Below, piece by piece: positions 1 through 7,868 of a stretch of DNA of 64,000 nt. The position numbers and the translations under genes are program-made. Source of the stretch: Hyphomicrobiales bacterium (GTDB lineage: Bacteria; Pseudomonadota; Alphaproteobacteria; Rhizobiales; Methyloligellaceae); the NCBI GenBank assembly GCA_021775525.1, contig JAJFHQ010000004.1, positions 1 to 64,000 of the forward strand, given 5' to 3'. Each line of letters begins with the position of its first letter. Within the stretch, counting starts at the first letter, position 1. The notes below the pieces were generated by a model. The model saw nothing but the letters and a program-made list of their open reading frames with translations. It ran no database searches and was not told the DNA's origin.

Positions 1-1452
1 ATGAGAAATCAGGATGACCGCGCCCTCATAGGCATTCAACGCATGGATCAGCGCTTCGCGGGCATCGACATCGAGATGGTTTGTCGGTTCGTCCAGAATG
101 AGCAGATGCGGTGCATGAAAGGTCGCTAGCGCAAACAGAAGACGCGCCTTTTCACCGCCTGAAAGGTCATCAGCAGGCGTGTCTGCTGTATCAATGCCAA
201 AGCCCAGTTTTCCCAGATGCGCGCGCTTCTGCGCTTCGGTCGCATCGGGCATCAGCTCGACGATTTTGTCGTAGGGCGATTGGCGGGCATTAAGTTCATC
301 GAGCTGGTGCTGGGCGAAATAGCCGACGACCATCTTCTTCGAACATCTGCGATGCCCGGTCATCGCCTCAAGCCGTCCGGCAAGCAGTTTGGCGAAGGTG
401 CTCTTGCCATTGCCGTTGGCGCCAAGAAGCCCAATGCGGTCATCTTCGTCTATCCGCAAATCAAGCGCGCTCAGAACCGGTTCATCAGTGGCATAGCCGA
501 CGCTGACTTCATCCAGGCGTATCAACGGGTTTCCCAAACTCTTTTTCGGATTGGGGAACTGAAAGCCGATCACGCGCTCAGCGACCTGAGCTGCAATGGG
601 CTTCATTTTTTCCAGTATTTTGATACGCGCCTGTGCCTGGCGCGCCTTGGTTGCCTTGTAACGGAATCGGTCGACAAACTCTTCAAGATGGCGGCGGGCG
701 TCATCCTGTTTTTTCTTGAGTTTGAGTTGCAGGCGTTGCTGCTCCCGGCGCATGGCTTCGAAGTCGTCATATCCCCCGGCATAAAGGCTGAGCTTTCCCT
801 GTGATAAGTGCAGGATGCTGTTAACAGCCGTGTTCAGAAGATCGCGGTCATGGCTGACGATCAGAACGGTGTGCGGGTAGCCTCTGAGGAAATTCTCGAG
901 CCATAGCGTGCCTTCAAGGTCGAGATAGTTGGAGGGCTCATCGAGCAGCAAAATATCGGGTGCGGCAAACAAGGCGCTTGCCAGTGCCACGCGCATCCTC
1001 CAGCCGCCTGAAAACTCCGCGCAAGGCCGCTGTTGTTCAACTTGAGAAAATCCCAGTCCTGACAAGATGGCAGCAGCCCGGGCAGGGGCGGTATGGGAGC
1101 CAATGTCTGAAAGCCGCGTGTGTATTTCACCAATTCTGTTCGGGTCACTTGCGGTATCCGCCTCGGCTAGGAGGTTGGCGCGTTCTGTGTCAGCCGCCAG
1201 CACAGTATCGATGAGTGATTCCGGACCCCCGGGTGCTTCCTGGGAGACAATCCCCATGCTGGCTTTTTTAGGCATGCGAATGTCACCGTCATCCGGTGAA
1301 ATTTCACCAGAGATCAGGCGCAGCAAAGTCGTCTTGCCAACACCGTTGCGGCCCACCAGCCCGACCTTGTGTCGCGGGGGGATGCCGGCGGTCGCTTTCT
1401 CGAAGAGCAAGCGCCCATCGATGCGGTATGTGAGGTCGTTGATGTGCAGCAT
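1..1452 (-). CDS. ABC-F family ATPase (Uup/YheS-like), C-terminal end cut by window edge
   Basis: The minus frame stays open from an ATG at 1452 to the window edge, giving 484 codons without a stop. It encodes two ABC nucleotide-binding domains on one chain and no membrane segments, the hallmark of ABC-F proteins that act on ribosomes rather than in transport. Domain 1 has Walker A GRNGVGKTT (about residues 34-42), signature FSGGW and Walker B LLLDEPSNYLD. A Lys/Arg/Gln-rich linker follows. Domain 2 has Walker A GANGNGKST, signature LSGGEKARL and Walker B LILDEPTNHLD near the edge. The missing part would be the end of domain 2 and any C-terminal extension. Sub-family and exact role (translation factor versus antibiotic protection) cannot be decided; it is divergent from ndk. 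Confidence 0.9.
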   Translation of the reverse strand, partial: MLHINDLTYRIDGRLLFEKATAGIPPRHKVGLVGRNGVGKTTLLRLISGEISPDDGDIRMPKKASMGIVSQEAPGGPESLIDTVLAADTERANLLAEADTASDPNRIGEIHTRLSDIGSHTAPARAAAILSGLGFSQVEQQRPCAEFSGGWRMRVALASALFAAPDILLLDEPSNYLDLEGTLWLENFLRGYPHTVLIVSHDRDLLNTAVNSILHLSQGKLSLYAGGYDDFEAMRREQQRLQLKLKKKQDDARRHLEEFVDRFRYKATKARQAQARIKILEKMKPIAAQVAERVIGFQFPNPKKSLGNPLIRLDEVSVGYATDEPVLSALDLRIDEDDRIGLLGANGNGKSTFAKLLAGRLEAMTGHRRCSKKMVVGYFAQHQLDELNARQSPYDKIVELMPDATEAQKRAHLGKLGFGIDTADTPADDLSGGEKARLLFALATFHAPHLLILDEPTNHLDVDAREALIHALNAYEGAVILISH

Positions 1453-1612
1453 GGGTGTATCTCGAAGTGCTTACAGCGTGCGCTCATAGCACGCCCGCAA
1501 GCCATTGGCTAAAGCTGAGTTAGCAATGGTTGCGGCAGCTAAGGGTGGGAGCTATAAGCGCCTCAACCGCCGAACGGCAAAACCTAAATCTCAAATAGCA
1601 GGATTTCATATT

Positions 1613-2035
1613 ATGGCTATCGAACGCACACTCTCAATGATCAAACCCGACGCTACCGCGCGCAACATCACCGGCGCAATTATCGCCAAGCTGGAAGAAG
1701 CCGGATTGCGTGTCATCGCGCAGAAACGTGTGAAATGGAGTGAAGCGGAGGCACAAAAATTTTATGAAGTCCACGCCGAGCGCCCGTTTTATAATGACCT
1801 TGTTGCCTTCATGACTTCGGGACCAATTGTTCAGCTGGTGCTGGAAGGCGAGGGTGCTATTGCCAAGAACCGCGAAGTGATGGGTGCCACCAACCCGGAA
1901 GAAGCCGATGCAGGCACTATCCGTGCTGAATTCGCCGAGAATATCGAGCGCAATTCTGTGCATGGCTCTGACAGCGCCGAGAATGCCGCCATCGAGATTG
2001 CACTCTGTTTTGATGAAAGCGAGATCGTAGGTTAG
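1613..2035 (+). CDS. ndk: Nucleoside diphosphate kinase
   Basis: This 140-residue protein transfers the gamma phosphate of ATP to nucleoside diphosphates through a phosphohistidine, keeping NTP and dNTP pools balanced in the cytoplasm. The family start [11 protein letters not shown] (residues 4-14), the RPFY motif and the active-site segment RNSVHGSDS with catalytic His117 are all present. The length is normal for bacterial Ndk. An in-frame upstream extension to 1505 exists, but the ATG at 1613 matches the family N-terminus, so that start is chosen. The divergent ABC-F gene starts 160 bases upstream; the DinB-fold gene follows 9 bases downstream. Confidence 0.97.
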   Translation: MAIERTLSMIKPDATARNITGAIIAKLEEAGLRVIAQKRVKWSEAEAQKFYEVHAERPFYNDLVAFMTSGPIVQLVLEGEGAIAKNREVMGATNPEEADAGTIRAEFAENIERNSVHGSDSAENAAIEIALCFDESEIVG

Positions 2036-2044
2036 AACGCAGTC

Positions 2045-2545
2045 ATGATTACACCGAGCTATGTGCAGAGGATGGCAGCCTATAGCGGCTGGATGAATGA
2101 CAGCATCTTCGCGGTATGTGAAACCCTGTCCGATGAGGACCGCAAAAAGGATTGCGGCGCGTTTTTCAAATCCATCCACGGGACACTCAACCATCTCTTG
2201 TGGGCGGACCAGATTTGGATGAGCCGCTTCACGGATACGCCCGCACCTGTGTCGGAAGACATCCCGGGTTCCGTATCTCAATATGAGTCGTTTGAGGGTT
2301 TGAAGCGCGAGCGCGTCGCGTTCGATCAGGTCATAGAGGGCTGGGCAGCGGGGCTTGAGCAGACCGAGATGGAGGGCGATATGACCTGGTATTCAGGCTC
2401 GGCAGGACGTGAAATAACCAAACCGAGAACTCTTCTGATCACCCATATGTTCAATCATCAGACACATCACCGCGGGCAGGTTCATTGCCTACTCACTCAA
2501 TTTGGCGTGCAAACGCCAACCACCGACATGCCATTTATGCCTTAG
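2045..2545 (+). CDS. DinB-family protein
   Basis: This is a 166-residue protein of the DinB/YfiT four-helix fold. The characteristic features are a first His in IHGTLNHLLWADQIW (residues about 45-59) and the C-terminal HMFNHQTHHRGQ motif (about 134-145), whose histidines bind a divalent metal in the family. Members are often stress-induced or act as thiol-dependent metalloenzymes; the substrate here is unknown. It starts 9 bases after ndk and is probably cotranscribed. Its TAG stop overlaps the TAA stop of the convergent transporter gene, so the two messages overlap at their 3' ends. Confidence 0.85.
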   Translation: MITPSYVQRMAAYSGWMNDSIFAVCETLSDEDRKKDCGAFFKSIHGTLNHLLWADQIWMSRFTDTPAPVSEDIPGSVSQYESFEGLKRERVAFDQVIEGWAAGLEQTEMEGDMTWYSGSAGREITKPRTLLITHMFNHQTHHRGQVHCLLTQFGVQTPTTDMPFMP

Positions 2546-3471
2546 GATGATGTGTGCCTGAGCAGCTGGAACAGCTGCCCGTTGATCGCGGCAACACCGA
2601 CAATGACGGCACATAACCCAACAGCAATCTGCCAGTTGAAAACCTCTCCAAGCATAAGCACTCCAATCACCACGCTGATGGCCGCTCGGGAGTAGGCGAC
2701 ACTCGAAGTGCCTATTGATCCCAGTGTATTCACGAGCCGGAAATACAGAGTGAAGGCGCCTGCAGTTGAAAAGACGGCAAGGGCGACGAGCGCCATTATG
2801 GACGTCCTTGATGGTGTGAGTTCTCGTGGTTGCTCCAATATAAAACTGGCAGGCAGAAGGATCAGAGCCGCAATCGATAGTGTACATGCGGCCGTCGCCT
2901 CAGGAGCAATATGCTTGAACCTCTTGCCGTATATCATCGCAATTGCGTAACTGATGGTTGCCCCTGTAATTGCCAGCTGACCGGCTACATTTGCGCCCAG
3001 GCCCTGCACGGCTTCGAAGCCGATCAGGAGGCAGACGCCACCCAGGCCTGACAGCACGCCCAGTAAATTTTCCAGACTCACTTGCTCATGGCGTGTCCAG
3101 AACACAGTGATGAGGAACAGGAAAATCGGGGTCGTGGAATTGAGGATACCAGCCAGCCCGCTATCCACATATTGTTGGCCCCATGTGATCATCGTGAAGG
3201 GGATGACAAAACCAAACAGTGCCTGAACCATGAGTTGCCGCCAGTTTTGGAGCCCCCGTGGTATTGGCCGCTGCCGTACCATGACCACAAGCCAGAGGAC
3301 GCTGGCGGCGATTATCACCCTGATGGCGACAAGCGTTAGCGGTGTTATTGTTTCCACCGCGAGTTTGATCAGACCGTAAGATGCCCCCCACAGAATGGAA
3401 AGCAGGGTGAGCAATGCAAGCTCAAGCGGTATCGAGGGGCTGGTCTGGCCGGAATATGGTGTGTCATTCAT
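2542..3471 (-). CDS. EamA/DMT-family transporter (RhaT-like permease)
   Basis: This protein of about 309 residues has ten predicted hydrophobic segments arranged as two EamA repeats. Family landmarks are LSILWGASYGLIKLA in TM1, STTPIFLFLITVFWTRHEQ in the first repeat, and SSVAYSRAAISVVIGVLMLGE in the second. Drug/metabolite transporters export amino acids, nucleotides or drugs; the substrate cannot be read here. The frame is open to 3516, but the upstream candidate would place the start inside the regulatory region. The ATG at 3471 leaves a 63-base divergent region with the ArsR-type gene, and near-palindromes touch both starts, suggesting control by that regulator. Confidence 0.88.
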   Translation of the reverse strand: MNDTPYSGQTSPSIPLELALLTLLSILWGASYGLIKLAVETITPLTLVAIRVIIAASVLWLVVMVRQRPIPRGLQNWRQLMVQALFGFVIPFTMITWGQQYVDSGLAGILNSTTPIFLFLITVFWTRHEQVSLENLLGVLSGLGGVCLLIGFEAVQGLGANVAGQLAITGATISYAIAMIYGKRFKHIAPEATAACTLSIAALILLPASFILEQPRELTPSRTSIMALVALAVFSTAGAFTLYFRLVNTLGSIGTSSVAYSRAAISVVIGVLMLGEVFNWQIAVGLCAVIVGVAAINGQLFQLLRHTSS

Positions 3472-3473
3472 AG

Positions 3474-3532
3474 TTCGACTTAAGCCGAAATATGTTTGCT
3501 TGTCGAGACATGACATTTCGCTTATAACCGAA
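3474..3532. promoter_or_regulatory. Paired operator-like palindromes between EamA and ArsR-type genes
   Basis: Two 16-base near-palindromes occur in the divergent gap: TTCGACTTAAGCCGAA at 3474-3489 and TTCGCTTATAACCGAA at 3517-3532. The wider blocks around them, from the ATG of each gene inward, are near mirror images of one another (CATAGTTCG on one side, CGAACTATG on the other). Dyad sites that close to both start codons are what an autoregulating ArsR-family repressor would use to block both promoters. That the neighbouring regulator binds here is inference. Confidence 0.65.
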
Positions 3533-3534
3533 CT

Positions 3535-4224
3535 ATGATTGAAGGTCCTTACATTGCAGAGGCAGCCGCGCTGATTGGTGACCCAAGCCGGGCGACCATG
3601 CTGTCAGCCTTGATGGATGGCAGGGCGTTGACGGCGACTGAACTGGCCTATGCTTCCGGCATTACACCTCAGACTGCGAGCGGCCATCTGGCAAGGCTAA
3701 GCGAGGCCAGGCTGGTTGAGGTCGAAAAGCAGGGACGGCATCGCTACTACAGGCTGGCAAATGAACATGTGGCCCATGCGCTGGAGGCTCTTATGACCCT
3801 TGCCGTGCACGGCGCCCCGCGTCACAGGCCGACCGGCCCGAAAGATGATGCCATGCGCTTTGCCCGGACCTGTTACGACCATCTGGCCGGGCGTGTGGGC
3901 GTAGCGCTGGCACAGTCCCTGTTGAGTGATGGAAGTCTCAAACAGAACGACAAGGCTTTTGCACTAACCCCTCAAGGCGAATCAAGACTTGGGAATTTAG
4001 GTCTCGACCTCACGAAAATGAACAAGGGCCGCCGCGCGGTTGCAAGCCGGTGCCTGGACTGGAGCGAGCGGACACCGCATCTGGGCGGAGCACTGGGGGC
4101 CTTGCTCCTCGAGGAGCTGGAGGGGCGGGACTGGCTGTTGAGGATGCCGGATTCTCGCGCTGTGACGCTGACGAAGGCCGGAAAGGCGGGTTTGCGAAAA
4201 GAGTTTGGCATTTCACTGGATTGA
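3535..4224 (+). CDS. ArsR-type helix-turn-helix regulator with C-terminal domain
   Basis: This 229-residue protein starts with a winged helix-turn-helix (residues about 8-75): DPSRATMLSALMDGRALTA, then TPQTASGHLARLSEA as recognition helix and a QGRHRYYRL wing. That is the ArsR pattern, but the protein is twice the usual length. The C-terminal half (about 100-225) carries RTCYDHLAGRVG and CLDWSERTPHLGGALGA, a Cys/His-containing domain that accompanies a sub-family of these regulators; I cannot name its ligand. The ATG at 3535 abuts a palindrome, leaving almost no room for a ribosome binding site, so the mRNA may be nearly leaderless. It probably controls itself and the divergent EamA transporter. 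Confidence 0.85.
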   Translation: MIEGPYIAEAAALIGDPSRATMLSALMDGRALTATELAYASGITPQTASGHLARLSEARLVEVEKQGRHRYYRLANEHVAHALEALMTLAVHGAPRHRPTGPKDDAMRFARTCYDHLAGRVGVALAQSLLSDGSLKQNDKAFALTPQGESRLGNLGLDLTKMNKGRRAVASRCLDWSERTPHLGGALGALLLEELEGRDWLLRMPDSRAVTLTKAGKAGLRKEFGISLD

Positions 4225-4290
4225 CCCTTTACAAAATTATGGTGTGCTGCAGGTCTGGTGTTATCCTGTGATTTCGTTTGGAGTTATCCC

Positions 4291-6372
4291 ATGGATGCCC
4301 GCATACCCATAGGCCACAGCGCCTGTCCGCATGATTGCCCGTCAACTTGCGCGCTGGACGTGGAGTTGCTGGACGATAACCGCATCGGTCGTGTGCGCGG
4401 GGCGAAGGACAACTCATATACGGCTGGCGTTATCTGCGGCAAGGTTGCGCGTTACGCCGAGCGCATCCACCACCCTGACAGGCTGATGACCCCTCTCAGG
4501 CGCAAGGGGGATAAGGGTTCGCAGGAATTCGAACCTGTCAGCTGGGACGATGCCCTGGACATCACGGCTCAGAAGCTGCTGAAGGCTGAAGCGCTCCATG
4601 GTCCGGAGGCCGTTTGGCCATATTATTATGCCGGGACGATGGGGCTTTTGATGCGCGACGGCATCAACCGGTTGCGGCACGCCAAGCACTATTCAGGCAT
4701 CTTCAACACTATCTGTACGCCGCTTGCCCAGTCTGGCTTTATTGCCGGTGCTGGCAGTCTCATGGGGCCGGACCCGCGTGAGATGGCGAAGTCGGACCTG
4801 GTGGTAATCTGGGGCACCAACCCGGTCAGCACCCAGGTCAATGTGATGACCCACGCTACGCGGGCGCGGAAGGAGCGCAGGGCGAAAATTGCCGTTGTTG
4901 ATGTTTACCGCAACGGCACGGTGGCACAGGCGGACCTCGCCCTTATCATCCGTCCTGGAACCGACGGCGCATTGGCGTGTGCCATCATGCATGTGCTGTT
5001 CCGTGATGGGCTTGCAGACTTGGACTACCTCGCGAAATACACTGACTGCCCGGAAGCGTTTGAATCCTATCTTGTGAAAAAGACCCCTGAGTGGGCTTCC
5101 GTTATTACCGGTCTTCGCGTGGATGAAATCGAGTCCTTCGCGCAGTTGATCGGGGAGACTCCAAGAAGCTATTTCCGGTGCGGTTACGGCTTTACCCGGT
5201 CGCGAAACGGTGCGGTGAACATGCATGCGGTGACCTGCATCCCGACAGTCACCGGCGCATGGGCGCATGAGGGTGGCGGCGCTTTTTTTGGAAACAACGC
5301 CATCTATCACTGGGACAAATCCATGATCGAGGGGCTGGATGTGAAGGATCCTTCGGTAAGGATGCTTGATCAGTCACGCATTGGTCCTGTGCTGTGCGGA
5401 GATCCGCAGGATATTGGCGATGGCCCACCGGTATCAGCACTGTTCGTGCAAAACATGAATCCGGTGGCTGTCGCCCCGGAGCAGCGCAAGGTGAAAGCCG
5501 GGTTTGCGCGCGATGATTTGTTCGTCTGTGTCCATGAGCAGTTCATGACTGAAACGGCGCAGTTGGCCGACATCGTGTTGCCCGCCACCATGTTCCTGGA
5601 ACATGACGATTTATACCAGGGCGGGGGTCACCAACACATTTTGCTTGGGCCAAAACTCGTCGAAGCTCTCGGTGAGTGCCGCTCCAATCATGAAGTGCTT
5701 TGTGCGCTCGCAGAACGCGTGGGTGCGAAGCATTCAGGATTTGAAATGTCAGGACGGGAATTGATCGACTGGACATTACAGGCTTCAGGCTGGGGAAATC
5801 TGGAACATCTGGAAGAACAGAAATGGATAGATTGCCAGCCCGATTTTGAAACGTCGCATTACGTGAACGGCTTTGGCTGGCCGGATGGGAAATTCCACTT
5901 CAGGCCCGATTGGCGCAAGATCCAAATCGCAATTACCACTCCACTCGGTCCGGTCGACGATATGCCAGAGTTTCCTGACCATTGGGAGGTGATCGAGGCG
6001 GCGAATGAGGCGCATCCCTTCCGTCTCGTTACGGCACCGGCACGCAACTATCTCAACTCTTCCTTTTCCGAAACACCGACGTCGCAAGCCAAAGAAGGTG
6101 CGCCCGCGGCAATGGTCCATCCCGATGACATGGCCGAGCTTGGAATCCCTGATGGCGGGCGCATCGCAATGGGCAACAAGCGTGGAGAAATCAAGCTACT
6201 GGCGCGCTTTTTCGAGGGCGTTCAAAGGGGCGTTGTGATCGTCGAGGCAATCCCCAGAAACGAGAAGTTCGAAGGCGGGGAGGGCATCAACACACTGACA
6301 AGTGCGGATGCTGCTGCCCCGTTCGGGGGTGCGGCCTTCCATGACAATCACGTCTGGATCAGGCCCGCCTGA
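4291..6372 (+). CDS. Molybdopterin oxidoreductase (DMSO reductase superfamily)
   Basis: This 693-residue protein belongs to the bis-MGD molybdoenzymes. The N-terminus has a [4Fe-4S] motif with Cys12, Cys16, Cys20 and Cys49. The body carries VIWGTNPVSTQ and IRPGTDGALACAIMHVL (cofactor-binding domains), QFMTETAQLADIVLPATMFLEH, and a C-terminal MGD-binding domain with LVTAPARNYLNSSF. By position in the fold, Cys142 in NTICTPL is a candidate molybdenum ligand, which would make it formate-dehydrogenase- or NapA-like rather than a Ser-type DMSO reductase; this is inference. No Tat signal is visible, so it is probably cytoplasmic. An in-frame start at 4258 is less likely. It is followed 26 bases later by a RidA-like gene; no electron-transfer subunit adjoins it. 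Confidence 0.88.
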   Translation: MDARIPIGHSACPHDCPSTCALDVELLDDNRIGRVRGAKDNSYTAGVICGKVARYAERIHHPDRLMTPLRRKGDKGSQEFEPVSWDDALDITAQKLLKAEALHGPEAVWPYYYAGTMGLLMRDGINRLRHAKHYSGIFNTICTPLAQSGFIAGAGSLMGPDPREMAKSDLVVIWGTNPVSTQVNVMTHATRARKERRAKIAVVDVYRNGTVAQADLALIIRPGTDGALACAIMHVLFRDGLADLDYLAKYTDCPEAFESYLVKKTPEWASVITGLRVDEIESFAQLIGETPRSYFRCGYGFTRSRNGAVNMHAVTCIPTVTGAWAHEGGGAFFGNNAIYHWDKSMIEGLDVKDPSVRMLDQSRIGPVLCGDPQDIGDGPPVSALFVQNMNPVAVAPEQRKVKAGFARDDLFVCVHEQFMTETAQLADIVLPATMFLEHDDLYQGGGHQHILLGPKLVEALGECRSNHEVLCALAERVGAKHSGFEMSGRELIDWTLQASGWGNLEHLEEQKWIDCQPDFETSHYVNGFGWPDGKFHFRPDWRKIQIAITTPLGPVDDMPEFPDHWEVIEAANEAHPFRLVTAPARNYLNSSFSETPTSQAKEGAPAAMVHPDDMAELGIPDGGRIAMGNKRGEIKLLARFFEGVQRGVVIVEAIPRNEKFEGGEGINTLTSADAAAPFGGAAFHDNHVWIRPA

Positions 6373-6398
6373 GCCGAAAATGAGAATGGAGGAATTCA

Positions 6399-6806
6399 AT
6401 GACGGATGAGGTCGTATATTACAATCCTCCGGGAGCCAGGAAGCTGACCAGCCTCTATTCCCATGTCGCGCGTGTTAAAGCGGGTGAGATGATTTATATC
6501 GCCGGCCAGATCGGCGCAGACCGTGCCGCCGAGGGCGGTGATTTCGAGGCGCAGTTCAACGAAGTGTTCGAGGCGGTCGGGCTGATCCTCGATAACCTGG
6601 GGGCTGATTTCAACGCGGTGGCCAAGCTCACCACCTACGTGGTGGGAGCAGAGCATATTGTTGCTTTCAGAGATCTGCGTGACGTGTTGTTTCCAACATT
6701 GTTCAAAGGGCCGCTTTATCCCCCCAACACGTTGCTGGTTGTAGAGAGGCTGGGTAATCCCGAATGGTTGCTCGAGGTTGAGACGGTGGCCCGACTGCCG
6801 GGCTGA
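6399..6806 (+). CDS. RidA/YjgF/UK114-family protein
   Basis: This 135-residue protein has the Rid fold: IYIAGQIGADRA near residues 28-39, a FEAQFNEVFEAVGLILDNLGADF helix, the KLTTYVVG strand, and the C-terminal LVVERLGNPEWLLEVE where canonical RidA has the catalytic Arg (VERL-region). RidA proteins hydrolyse reactive enamine/imine intermediates from pyridoxal enzymes; other clades in catabolic operons act on pathway-specific substrates. It has a strong ribosome site (GGAGG, 8 bases before the ATG). It sits between a molybdoenzyme and a 2-hydroxyacid dehydrogenase, suggesting a pathway-specific rather than housekeeping role. Confidence 0.85.
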   Translation: MTDEVVYYNPPGARKLTSLYSHVARVKAGEMIYIAGQIGADRAAEGGDFEAQFNEVFEAVGLILDNLGADFNAVAKLTTYVVGAEHIVAFRDLRDVLFPTLFKGPLYPPNTLLVVERLGNPEWLLEVETVARLPG

Positions 6807-6859
6807 GGCGTTGGATCGATATCAGAACAAGAAGACTGGAATTAATTGTGGGAAGTAAC

Positions 6860-7861
6860 ATGGCGAAACCCAAAGTCGTCGTCTGGATGCCGATGTATGA
6901 CCAGATCGGCCACAGGTGGTTTGAAGAAGCGGGCGCTGAGCTGGTGGTTGTGGATACAACCGACGCACAGGCAGTCATGGCCGAGCTTCCAGACGCTAAA
7001 GCCATCTGGGTGAGAACGCCTGAACGAATAACCGCTGACATGATGGATGCAGCTCCTGAACTGGTGGTCATTTCCACATCCGGATTTGGCACTGACAATG
7101 TAGATATTCCCGCGGCGACGGAACGGGGAATTCTCGTTGTCAACAATCTGGGTTTTGGGCGCAAGCCGGTTTCCGAGCACACCATTATGCTGATACTGGC
7201 GGTCATGAACCGGCTCACATGGGCTGACAGGTCCACGCGCGATGCCACGGGTTGGGAAGCGCGAACCAATGCAGGCTTTCTGGAGCTTGAAGGCTCCACC
7301 GTCGGTATCCTTGGTCTTGGCTATATTGGCTCGGAAATTGCGCGCAAGCTCACGACCGGTTTCCGCTGTCGGGTGCTTGGCTATGACCCCTATGTAGACA
7401 GACGCATCCCCTTCACTGTGGGGGCAGAGATGGTGGAAGATCTCGATGAGATGCTTAAAAAAGTGAGCGTATTGTGTCTCTGCGCCGAACTCACCGAGGA
7501 AACCCGCGAGATTATTTCAATACGCGAGCTGGCGCTCCTGCCGAAAGGATCGGTCGTGATCAACACCGCGCGGGGCGCCATCCTGGATATCGATGCACTG
7601 ACCGAGGCACTCGAATCTGGTCATATTTTCGGGGCTGGCATCGACACCACCTTTCCGGAACCACTTCCGAGCTCCCACCCACTACTAAAACATGAGAATG
7701 TTATTTTCTCACCGCATATCGCCGGGCTTACGACATCAACGGCAACTGCCCAGACGCGCTTTGCCGTCGATCAGGTCATGTGCATTGTCGGGGGAGGTGA
7801 GCCGACATTTCCGCTCAACAGGCAAGCCTGGGAGGGGAAAGTTTCGAGAAAGCCGAAATAA
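6860..7861 (+). CDS. D-isomer-specific 2-hydroxyacid dehydrogenase
   Basis: This 333-residue NAD(P)-dependent dehydrogenase interconverts a 2-keto acid and a D-2-hydroxy acid. The Rossmann motif VGILGLGYIGSEIARKL lies at about residues 146-162. The catalytic triad positions are covered by NTARGAILDIDAL (Arg region), the acidic residue in DTTFPEPLP, and SPHIAGLT (His). Length fits the family. A GTG start at 6848 is possible, but the ATG at 6860 has a GGAAG site at good spacing. It is the last gene of the molybdoenzyme-RidA operon and converges on the P450. Substrate is unknown; phosphoglycerate dehydrogenase is unlikely because the regulatory domain is absent. Confidence 0.9.
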   Translation: MAKPKVVVWMPMYDQIGHRWFEEAGAELVVVDTTDAQAVMAELPDAKAIWVRTPERITADMMDAAPELVVISTSGFGTDNVDIPAATERGILVVNNLGFGRKPVSEHTIMLILAVMNRLTWADRSTRDATGWEARTNAGFLELEGSTVGILGLGYIGSEIARKLTTGFRCRVLGYDPYVDRRIPFTVGAEMVEDLDEMLKKVSVLCLCAELTEETREIISIRELALLPKGSVVINTARGAILDIDALTEALESGHIFGAGIDTTFPEPLPSSHPLLKHENVIFSPHIAGLTTSTATAQTRFAVDQVMCIVGGGEPTFPLNRQAWEGKVSRKPK

Positions 7862-7868
7862 TGCCCGA

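Noticed and set aside
217-804. Plus-strand frame of 195 codons
   Set aside because: It lies opposite the ABC-F gene, whose frame encodes clear Walker and signature motifs; the plus frame has no family motif.
1476-1494. GCGTGC/GCACGC hairpin upstream of the ABC-F gene
   Set aside because: Short stem in a divergent promoter region with no T tract; no reason to call a terminator or riboswitch.
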